A stretch of 64,000 nt of DNA. Source: Hymenolepis diminuta (lineage: Eukaryota; Platyhelminthes; Cestoda; Cyclophyllidea; Hymenolepididae). The notes beneath the pieces are model-generated. The model was not told the DNA's origin. It did no database searches and was given only the letters and a program-made list of their open reading frames with translations. Position numbers and translations under genes: made by a program. Positions within the stretch are counted from its first letter, which is position 1; each line of letters opens with the position of its first letter. Below are positions 39,401 through 51,400 of the stretch, in pieces. The stretch lies in the NCBI GenBank assembly GCA_900708905.1, contig CAADRB010000017.1, positions 1,405,657-1,469,656 on the forward strand, in the 5' to 3' direction.

Positions 39401-42400
39401 ATCAACACGAAGGTGAAAGCTATATCTTTTGATACGCTCGAGGAGTTTTTCGACGCAGCTTTGACGTTTTCTCTCTGAATCTAACTACGATGATGTCGTC
39501 CAAGTAAGTTCCCGTACTCACTAGGCCCAATATCATGGTGATATCGATAATGTGGTGAAAAATCGGTGGGGGTGTTTTGATTCCAAATGGCAGTCTGGAA
39601 TAGCCCCCGAAGAGAGTTGATCGTTATAAACTCACGATCATCTGACTACATTTCGACTTGAAGATAGACATCCGAAAGGTCCACTTTAGCGGAGAACTTT
39701 CCACCATTCATAATCATGAAAGTACGGACAGTGGATGATGATCATCCTTCAACAATGAGTTAAGTTCAATAAAAAAATTTGCACAGATACGTGTCAACCC
39801 ATTTGCCTCTCGTACCACTGCAATTGGGGCAGCCCATTTCGAATATGTAACAGGTTGCAACACTCCCATCTGTTCCAAACGCACCAATTCATCCTCGACC
39901 GTTTTCATGGCTGCAATGGGTACTGGTCTTTTCGGGCAGAACACAAAATTTGCCTCTGGTTTTTGTTGTAACTTGCTCTTCTTTGTAGGATACCGTAACC
40001 GACTCTTAGATATTCTAAGACATTACACTAGTTACAAATATGACTTGACACCATAATACAAAATGATCCAAACCTCTATATCAACACAAGATGCACGTTT
40101 TCGTATCAATAGACCGATTTATATTATGCGCCATTTACAACCGTAATGTAAATAAATTCGTTCCAGTAAAAGGGGATTAAAAGAAGCAGAGATTAAAAGG
40201 TAAAAAATAAAGAATCTTACATATAAGAATTATTTTAGGAAAAATATTATGTTCTTATGTGTAACAGTTTTAGAAATAATCTGGTAGCAGCTTTGTGCGC
40301 ACTTTCCCAAGATGTCCACAAATGCGGCTGCGAATCGCTTCATTATCTCTTATTCGCACTTGTGGGCGGGTTACACTTTGGATTTTCAGCTCGAGAACGT
40401 TGAACGTGTCAATCCAGTCAAACCCGAGGATGTTGGTATCGCGATCAGCTACATAACATACATTGGCGGCTGTTTTACCTTTGAAGGTCACCTCAAATTT
40501 CATCTCCCGATAGTAGCACTGCATCACCTGAGGCACTAGATACCTTAAAAGCCACAGTATCTAGCTTGGGGCTACCAAGAGTTTTCAACACCTCATTTGA
40601 AACTCTGATGATGTCTGACCCATTATCAACCTGCAACTCAAGAAATATCCCGTTAATGCATAGGGTTTCATAGCGACGTCTACTTACATTAATTTACGTT
40701 GTGGTTAGTATGCCATGCGCTTGGCGGTGTTGAGTCTGATGGGGTTCTTTCCTGTAGCTTGAGTAAGGTCGTCGTTGACTTCTCTGGGAGAATCCCTCCC
40801 TGTGTCCACAATTTTCGCAGCTTCGATGGAGTCCATCATTGTGTTGCCGATTCTGTTATAACGTAACAAACTAGAAGTTGCGGTAGAAATCCCTCACAGC
40901 CAACAATCTAGAAAACTCAATGATACGGCAACTTAACACAGAAGCCAATAACCCACGACAGAATACAAACACGTTATGGTAAACACATATGTATTAACGG
41001 TATTAATCTCAATCGGTATGGGCTTAACCAAATAGGCATGATTATCAAGTGTATTTTATCAGTGGGTAAATAAAGAAGGAAATTATGTTTTTATTTATAG
41101 AAGAAATATTGGGTGCTGGAAAAATAATTAGCATTTCCTCTAGACAATATTAATTCTAGATTTCATCTAATTGGGGTGTTAGAATAGCTTGTGTTAACGA
41201 TACATAGTTTTATTACCTCTTTATATATTATTTGCATTATCTAATCCTTTTCGAATCTCTTATTTTAGACTGAACGAACGCTGGGTGGCATTGCTACAAG
41301 TGCTGTGTCTGGATCGATCGGTGCTCATGAATCTGTTCTCTCTAGAATGCCGTACCTTCTCAGTGGCTTGAACCAAACTGCTCCATCAAATCCGGGTAAG
41401 ACTGTTGTGTGGTAATATCGGACTTAATGCCATCAACTTATATGTTACAGATTGACGAGAAGTATCAGAAGGATTTATTCTATTTATTGCATTGGCAGAA
41501 TAGCGCTTCTTCCTGCCAAATATTTATCTGGAAATCTGCTAGTGGTTGTAAGATTCCACTTTGAGCTTACTAATTCTAATGTTCCTGAAGGGTAAAACAA
41601 AGATAAACTATTCAGTATGAAAAATGTAATCCATTCAGTGAGCAGTAGAACGTTGAAGGGACAGTTTTCAACAATCACGACTCTAGCTTTTAAGTACTTG
41701 TCTCAATAAGATAATAAGGAAACAGATATTTCACTCGTGGAGTTTTCTCAGCGGAAATACAGCTATTTGTCATTTAGTGATAAAAATCTAAAATCAAAGT
41801 TTCGATGTCCCGAACAGATGTCACACATTGGATGAATATAATTTTTTCTTCAGACGCTAAATTTATGAACTCTTGGAATAAGGTTGTCACGATATACGAT
41901 TAGCTCTTCCTACTGTTAGCTGGGATGTCTGCTGTATTAGGTTAAACGTCGGATAAGCTCATATTCCATGGTCGATAAGTTGCTAACTTCAACTGACCTC
42001 AAAATTCGAAGACCAGAGAGTGTTTGAATGCTCTGAAATACTAGATTCGCGAAGAAATAGAATTCGCTTTGTTTAATGCAAAGATGTCGGCAAATAGCTG
42101 ACCTAGATTGAGGCCAGCTGATGTATCTAAAATTAATGTATCGCCGTCGACTATTTGATCTGGATTACCAGTAGTGAAGTATCATAACTGACTAACCAAG
42201 CAACCAATCTATTCATTAATTCATAGGTGTATGGAAGTAGTTGTATTTTTGAGTCAAATAAGGTTTTTTGGGAGTGTCACTGGAAGAGTATAAATAGTTG
42301 AACAGAAAAAGAAGAAGCAAGATTGTTGGTTGTTCTTTGGGTCACCAATGTCGTGGCACAAGATTAAAGCTTTTTATTGCTTCTAGCATGCTTAGATTGT

Positions 42401-45400
42401 TAAACTACTAAACTTAAAACTACTAAGACCTGAAATGATTCAGTACCCAACCACTACGTGCCACTCTATTGCCAGCTCCAAAGCCAAAAGACTGGAAAGT
42501 GCCCTAATACATTTATTCGAGTAAAGCAGAAGTCTGTTTTGAGATTCTCTTCCACAAAGATTTAATTGACAAACAAAGGGGAGCTTCTATGACATGTCCC
42601 GTGTCCTAAGTGTAAGACAGAATACAAAACCAACTCTAACATGACAAGTGATACTTCAGATGCCTTTTCCTGCCGGGTCGCTAGAACTAAGATGGTCACT
42701 AGGGATGGTAACAGTAGCCGGTAAGGTTTAGTGCTCATTAAAATATGACACAAATCTGCTTAAATGAGCAATAGTTTTATAATGCAAAATTGTGAAAGCA
42801 GTGTTAAAACAATTTATTAATACCGATGTATATTCGCATATGTTATTAGAAGTAAATATTGTGGTGTCGCGGCACGTGTTGCCTACTGTTAACTGGAATG
42901 CCATCAGTATTGATCTACTAACTTAGAATATGGGGGTGGCTTTGGTTCTATCTCAGAACCTCTTAAATACCAGTCCCAAAAGTGCCCAAAGTTAAAAGTC
43001 GAAGGAGAAGCTTAATGCCCCTGTTTCATGGGCACAAAATTGGGACGGTTTTAAGGGGTCCATTTATCACCGTTTTGATAGACGGACTGTCTATTCAGGG
43101 GGAAGAAGGATATATTTAGGCGAATGCAATCTTGTGATCCTGTGTTAAATTCATTTGTAATACTAAGGACCTTTCAGAGGGCGGCATCCTTCTCCTAACT
43201 CTGAAGCCCAATATTTGGGTGAAGTGACATATATTGTGAGCAGTTGCAAGGAGCGCTTGAAAGATAAGGAGGAATATGAACTAAAATAAGAAGAGCATGA
43301 AGAAAATTTGTCTCTAGAGAGAAAGAGAGATGCCTTGATTTACAACATATCACTGATGGGAATTGTCTTTGATCTGTCTAGTCTTCACTGTCAGTTGTGG
43401 AAAATGCGTTCTGATTGACGTCAGCAATCGAACAGCCTTAGTATATCTGAGTTCTAAATTCGAGATAGGGTACAAAGAAAAAAGTCTAAGGGGTTTATCA
43501 ATCCTGGGGAACGCCATAAACTCGATAAGTGTCATTTCAATACCGCTTGGTAGAAATCTATAAACCTACCTAAATCGGAAATATGGTATTAAACTAAAAG
43601 AGTGAAAAACACTTAAAAAGAAATACGCTTGTGGTTTAGAGTTCGTTTATTTATTCATGGAAAAATATCTTGATCTTCCCTAGGCAGTAGCACTCAACCT
43701 CCATCCCCGGGATCCTCAACAGGACTTGCCCACCCAGATGTTATCGATCCCTGGTTCCCACGTCCCTTGATAGCCAGTCGCTGCCCTGTCGGTGAAGAGG
43801 GTACCTTCATCTCTTGCTGCCAGCACTTTGTTCACGCTCGTTGCAAAGAGAACTATATGAAACGTCGTCGTCCCAACCAAGTGGATGAGAATCGACTGAG
43901 CCGTCGTGGTCAAGCCGAGTATTCCTGTACCCTGTGTCACTTTGCTGGCAACTTTGACTATCCCATTGTTGACCCATTTCCCAATTCAGCACCTGCAGAA
44001 TGGTTCGCCCAATGCCTGCGCAATCAACTTGATTTAGTCTCGTGGTTGAGAAACATTCAAACTTGGTTCACTGTCACACCGAAAATCTCACCTGCAGTGA
44101 ACTTTAAGATTAGTAGCCTTGATGGGGTCAGTTGCCTTTTGTATGTGCTGCCTTTTTTCTAAATTTATTTGGTGTCCATTATTTAGTCTTCGTATCAGTG
44201 GCATGGAGATGTATTGATTTTGACGAGCCCTTACAATTCATTAATTTTTTTGAAATTAGAGTTGAAATTTATTCCTAAGTAGCTTAGAGTCCCACTTGCC
44301 TCGTTCTGTTTGGGCCATTAAGTTCAACTGGAGCTTAGTCTCGAAATTTAATATCGTTTTATAAGGACGTTCATTCATTTTATAAGGTAAATTCAACTTA
44401 TTCGGTTGAAAAAATTTAAAATAATCCTTATAGCAGCGAATAATATTTTGAGTTTTGATCCTCGAAAAGCATTTGAATACGGCGAGCAGTAAAACAGTAC
44501 AATAAGCGATTAGACGGGAAAGGATGAACTATAAGCAGATATTGGGGTCAAGGCATAAAATTCTTTTCTGAATCTTTAATACAATACAATCCTTCTTATG
44601 AGAGATAGAGTTCGCTGTGTCATGCTGCAATATTCCAAAGTCCAAATTTCATTACTTCAGGAGGAGTTAACGTCCGAGTTCATTGACTATTTAAACTAAT
44701 TGGAAAACTGATCGTACCACCTTCATTCAACTTATTGTCGAGTAAAGATAAGTGAGACTGACAGTTGGTTTCACTCAAGATGCAGCTAATACAAACCAAA
44801 ACGTTATCTGAGCAAACGCTATCTAAATCAACCTTCTTTTATCTTTCAAATATAGAATAATGCTACTCCAGAGATATTGGCAAAGCTGTTCGCCATGTTG
44901 AGTGATGCAGGGAAACAGGAGGAATCTAGAAGCATTATTAGGAAGATACGCTCAGTAGCCAGGGAAATTATTGTATTGTCCGACACTCCAGTTGATGGTG
45001 AAGATATTATTGGTGCTTCTACCAATACCTCTGTTGGTAGTGAGCGCCCTGTAACATTAAAAATACGTTTCCGAAAACTTCTGCACTTCCCACGTCCAGA
45101 TGGTCTGCATGTGTCTAGGAATCTCTGGAGCTTCGTCAAGGCCATCGTGCATTTGAGTCAACCAAGGCCCATAGATGCCAATGTATGGTCATCAAATTCT
45201 CCTCCGGATATGGCTTTTAATTTCCGTAAGTCTCCTCGTTAAAATGTTGATAGTAGTAAATTTTTTGTTAGCTATTCCCTTAAGTAAATTATCCCTAAGC
45301 CCATTTTGAAAATGTTTACCAACACTTGTATTTGACAGAGAAATAGGACATTTTGGGGCCTCCCCGGTGGCAGACTTAAATTTACCACTCTCTGTATTAA

Positions 45401-48400
45401 CCATTGCAGTTAGTCTTTATTAAAGAGTGTAGAAATTTTGGTATATTTTAAACTATAAGAAATGAGAAAGAAGGGAGAAATAAGAGTAGAAGTTACAAAT
45501 GTGAAGAGCAGAAATTAAGCATCAGGACAGAGTGTATGGAAATTAGGTTATACACGTTTCGGATCGGGATACTTTGAGTTCAGTTCGTGGTTTACGTTCT
45601 TTGTTAGTTTGATGAGCAGCTATTCGAGGCGTAGCCTAGGTTATAATTTATGATAGAATGTCTTATGGACGAGACACAGTATAATAAAACGTATAGAGGT
45701 CTATAAGAGTAAAAAAGACAGAATTGTGGGGATATAAGCTCTACTTGCATAGGATTGAGATTGAGTATATTTTGATTTCTATCTTCTCAGTGGTCAACTG
45801 TAGACTCGTATTGCTTCTCTATTATCTGACAAGGCTGCTAGCTTAGCCCGCCTTCTATACCTCGGTAGCAACATGTTCACGTTCTTGTTTGAATTATACC
45901 CCTTTCTTGGAGAAACTCGTCTTCTAGCACAAAATAAAATAGTTCAGTTGTGGCTTAGTATTGTTACTCTATTCAAATCAGTCTGTTACTTTTGATATCC
46001 ACAATACTGGTGGTCTGCATCATTAAGCATCCTAACACCGATTTCCATAAACATTCAAACAACAAGCCAAAACAGAAATCATATATACCCGGCATGACTT
46101 TGGTGAAGGAAATTTTTATCAACGGTGAAATCATATAGTTTGATGTGCAACAATTCATCATTTGTTATTATTGTCTTGTCTTGTAGTTGAAATGGAGAAT
46201 GAGGCATTTATAGAGGCATTCGAGCAGAACATACCCGATTGGATAGAAGTGGATGATAACGAGGACAACGAAGCGGACATGGGACTGGGAATGGAAATTC
46301 CCAATGCCTTCTTGGAAATGCTTCAACAACAGGGCGTACATCTTGTCCCACCCCCCTTCTACAGTGGACAAATTCAAAACTGGTTCCAGAGTCGCAGCGC
46401 CACTCCAAGCACAAGAGGTAATTCACGTAGCAAAGTGAATGCCGCTATTCTACCGCCGTGTATTTGCGAGGCTATAGATGAGTTCTGCACCAGTCTTAAG
46501 AGCTCCTACTCTCACTTTGTTATTCTAAGTGAGGAGCCATTGGCCGATTCGCAGTCTCCAAGTCGACTTCCCTATCGATTGAGGGCTTCTGTACTATGTA
46601 CACGAGGCCGTGCACTACAGGCTCTTTCAGCTGCTTGTTCTACAATGCGAACCCTTCGTCATACTATTGCTTACACCTTATTCTCGTGGGAGAGGGTATG
46701 ATTCACTTTCTGCAACTTCTTATTTACTTACTTTAAATCAGTCACTCGATTTATTATTGTAACCTTTTTAGCACCTACGTCGACTCGGTCCATATAGCCA
46801 CTTCTTTTCGGAGGACTTTACGGAACGTCACAGAAGGCCCCTAATGCAAATGGTGCGTGCGGCATTCTTTGCTCATGCACGACTGGCGCCTGTTTCAAGA
46901 AGTGTTTATGGTTTGGCGGTTGGTGATACGGAGAATTTGGCGGACGCTAGTGCTTTGGATGAAAATGCCGAAATTCGTCAGTGGATTCTCCATAGAGATG
47001 ATCCAGAATGGTGGTGGTGGTATTGCTACTTTACCACAGAGGGATCTGCTGGTGAGTTAATGAGTCTCGATGTATATCCGTTTTTTAGCATGTATGGACC
47101 AGCATCAGGTAATTTGAAAGTGTCAAGTTTAATATGTAAGACGCTTATAGAGGTAGTTGGGTAATCTGTTGTTAAGAAATGCTTGCATTTGTGTGTTCAT
47201 TGATCTCCAACACCCATGTTCATTTGAAGGCCTTCATATGAAAACTACTGCTTGAATTTCTAAACACAGCCCTACCCAGTATCCTTAGCGTTGTCATTAT
47301 CGATGGTGATATTTCATAACTGTTAATGTTGGCGTCTTTTTTCCTCAGAGCCTTCAAGATTGAAAGCAGTGATAAACTTGGTCATTTGTCACGAAAGTTT
47401 TTGTAATGTATAGCAAATAGCATTTCTCATTACATACTTTATCAAACCATTCCATTATCTTTTTTCTTCGTAAGCCATTTTTAATTATTTACTCATCAGT
47501 TTATAAAAATACTATTGGCAATGGCGGGTGCATGGGTATGAGTATATAATTTGGAATGGGTTAGGAAGATTTAGTCCGTAAGAGTCGAGATATTTACTTT
47601 TTCACTACTCAGCTCAGAAGAATATACGAACGGATGTCAATCATCACGCAGAGGCATTGACGGCCAGACGTGATTGACATCAAACAAATAGTCACTTTGT
47701 ATATAAGCTCTAATTTATTTATTAAATAATGGGGTGACTTCTTAGTCACCTCCATACTCCCCTATCGACATGAGGGACTTGACTTATTTTGTTCCTTCCA
47801 TGTACACTTACTTTTTACAGAGACAATAATCAAATTTAATACCAATGTTGAGGATGATATCTGGAGCTTCCTCCTTGGAAGTGGAAGTCCTTGTTGGTCA
47901 TTACGCCTGAGGGACGGTTATCCCTTTCTCAGTGCAAAGATACAAGCATTCCTATTTAATTGGCGGCCCCGTATTTTATTGGTTTTGCTTTAATTTCCTT
48001 TTATTTGATCTTATAAAAACGCGACTACACTCTTCCTTAAATCGTATTTGCTTAACTTTTGGTTTTATTTCTCTTTGTCACATAAAATCCTTTGAGAAGC
48101 TTAGTGATAGGAACCCCATACATACATTCATGCATGTAGTACGGTTAATTCAATTTCGTACTCTTCTATTCTATTACCACTACTATTCCATAATTTTAAA
48201 TTTTACTACATTCGGCGTCACAGGTCCTCCATTCATTGAATACAGGTAAAATCTTAGTGTTATTATCTTCTGATACATTCGACTGTCGCGCAGTATCGTT
48301 TGCTTTATATCAAATGAAAAGCTGGTGTTCCGATTTTGGGTTGTGTTAGTCTATACTCTGTTGAATTAATAACCAATAAAATAAGATTATTTTATTTTCC

Positions 48401-51400
48401 TTTTCGTAAGGCACCACGATAAACAGTCACTGTTCCCATGGCTACACGAAGAAATTCCCAAATGCAACGGAGAACATCTTGCGTATAGCTGTCACTCAGG
48501 ATGCTATTCGTCTCTGGCGTCTCTTGCTGCCGGATTCCAGTAGTCTCTGTGAGGAAAACCCGATTCCAGGTCCTTCTACAAGTGATCCGTACGCGGCCGA
48601 TCCATCAGTCGATATTGCTACTTCTACTCCACCATCTCCAGATAGTCTTGAAATTCCAGCTAGTCTCATTTGGGATGTAAGTATAGTGTGCCGCTTACTT
48701 GTAATAAGCAGAGATTACAATGTAACTAATGTAGCCCTAAGTCACGGGTCATTTAACATCTCAATTCATTTTTCTTTTTCAGGCTGATATAACCCATCTC
48801 CTTATTAATCTTTTCTTCCTACGTCCTGGTTTGGAACCCGTCAGCCATCGCGTGACTTGCCAACGAACTTCCCAACAGGAACGCGTCAAGGAACACGAGT
48901 CGAAGCAACTTCTACCTGATGTCACTTGCAACGACGGCTTCCCGCGTCTTCCAATTGGTGACAGCCATGACGCCTTCACTCTTCGTATTTGCTTTCTAGC
49001 TCTTCTAGTTCAAACCCTCCTTTCATGGAAACCAAATGCAGTTAGTGAGGAAGCCAGTAGTAGCAAGGTTGATGCTGTGAAGGAACCTTGTGCTTTGCTG
49101 TGGATGACTGATAAGGTAAGGGACCATTCCTTGTTCTATTAAGCCGAGTGTCTATTTAATTTTTTATTGTTCCATCCTCTTTTCTCACAGCTGCTGGCTG
49201 TACGTCGCCGTTTGCAACATCTGGCTGGTCTACCTGTTTGCACAATCGAGGCTACGGCTGAAAATCTTTCCCATCTCTTCTCATATATCCGCGAGCATTG
49301 TCTGCCCTTCTTGCGTATTGCTGCTTACCTCATTTCTCTGTTCACCAATGTAGATGTACCCTCAGAGCTGTCTAATCCAAAACCGGAGGAAGAGCCATGT
49401 AAGTAATAGTCTAGGATTTGTAGGGTAGTAGATAGGGTCACTATAATTAGAAAAATCACTGCTATGATTATTAAGAAGACAAAAGAATAAGTTTCGAAAT
49501 TGCTTTAATGAGAAATTGGAAAGATATGGAACGGGTGGATGAGTGTCCGTGATAATGCTGATCGGTGATTTTTTCTGACGTCAGAAGCCCGCAAAGTGCC
49601 CGTAGATAGGAGCCGGTTTTAGGAGATACTTTGATTCCTATTGATAGAGACTGGTTGGATGGTCGGAGTTGGTCGGTTGGGACTGAAGATAAAAGGAAAG
49701 TTTACAATAGAAATATTTATAGCCTTTAGCTGGATTTGAAATATAATTAAGTTGAAGCCTAAGGTGGTTGCGAAGTTATAGGGATCGCTTGATATCACAC
49801 TAGAAGAAAAGCATACTGCATGTCAATATGATTACCATGAGAAAATTGCCATAAATTAATCAAATTTTATAACCCTTTTTCAGTTTTCTGTAGTAGTTCC
49901 CTCTTCCTTGTTCCGGCTATTTTTCTCTAATAATCAAAAGTACATTTGGAACACCATGACGCAAACGCCTAATTAATCTGTCTGTCCTCTCAGGTGTGCT
50001 GACGTCTGTTTGAGGGTTGCTATGACGCATTCGTCAACTAACTGTCGCTCACGTTGACATATTTGAGTCATTCCTGATATTTACATGCTGTCTAATTTCT
50101 CCCTAAAATTGCACTTCGTGCGCTTTGTTTTATCGATATAAACAAGCATTTAAACACGCACTACAACCATCCATCCGCATATATCTCTCTGTGCTTTCTC
50201 CCGTCTCAGTAAAGCTCTCCAACCAACTCTCTTCTTCACCTTTTCATATGGTGAGCCCAATCTTTCTATGAAATTAAGCCATCATTTCTGTATCCCTTCT
50301 CATAACTGGTGATCCTGCCGGTAAATTCGTTCTCTATCATTGGTGCCTTTCAATTACAAATTTTCCGCTGAAATTAGCTACAAGATCTCTCATCAATGCC
50401 TAGAACAAGATGGACAACAGAGGTCTCTTTTATCGTTCTATCTTCCTCTGTTCTGTCTGTAATCTCAATGTCACTAACTTGGTTTGCCGCATTGTAGTTG
50501 TGGTTTCAGCTAACCATGATGGACGAATAGAAGCGAATAAATCTGGTTCTTGCATTTCCCCTAAATCTCAATTTCCGGAACCCTCTCTTTTTTCAACTAC
50601 CAACACTTATCAAATTCTCTTTGCGCAGATCCTCATGGCTCCCCGATCACATGCATGTCTTGGCGTCAACATTGAACGTTGACCTCAATTTCATGGAAGA
50701 ATTTTTTCAAGCGAAGGCTCCTCGGAGTCATCCAGACCATTCTCGTCAATAATGTAGGCGCGACACCCATCAATCAACTAGTAGATGACATTTTCGAGAG
50801 GCGAGAAATTGCCAGAACTGCATCTCATTTCAGCCGCATATCAGAAGCCTCATACTCCTATACACCTTACAATAGTGATATACGTTAACAAGGCCAACCG
50901 AAACTTGATTATTTTTTCTTCCAAACCCTTTAAGTAATTAAGTGTTCACGGCTGATTAATCAGTAGATAGGGGTGAGAAATTGGTTATGTCTTCACTGTG
51001 AATCTTTTATGACAGATAAGATGTATTTGCTTAACGCAGAATTCGATTTTTTATCTACCTATAAATGTAGTCTTATTTAGTAATATTAAATCTGTTGAAA
51101 ATATTTTCGATTTACTCAAGAGGATTGGCCCTTTTAGTAGTGTTACCAAAACGACAATTTAATGCCTTTTTAAATTGGAGTATCAGAATTTGTCCCTTTG
51201 ACTTACTGTATTGGACTGCTTAATTTCTGCTGAATCAATACATCGTGAAGTCCATTGGTCTTTCATTTTCAATCTGTTATCTAGCATTTGAACTTTTTGC
51301 GATCTACAATTAGAACTTTCTACTATTTAATGTGATGCTTAGAGTAGTGAGCTGCCAACCCTTAGTTTGGAATGTCTAAATATCCATCACGGGGTCGACT

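Larger units (their letters stand above)
37065..41140 (-). mobile_element. Ty3/gypsy LTR retrotransposon, antisense in a UBR intron, inactive
   Basis: The element is flanked by the 5-bp duplication TAGAC (37060-37064 and 41141-41145). It has two LTRs and minus-strand coding remnants in the order gag zinc-knuckle tail, protease, reverse transcriptase, RNase H, integrase, which is the Ty3/gypsy order. Most of gag and any primer-binding site are missing next to the right LTR. Frames are broken by shifts, an in-frame TGA in the integrase and a TA microsatellite in the RNase H. It lies between RING exons 21 and 22 of the UBR gene. Confidence 0.88.

Noticed and set aside
39714..39944. Active retrotransposon
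   Set aside because: Frames are broken, the integrase has a stop and gag is missing, although single blocks remain readable.
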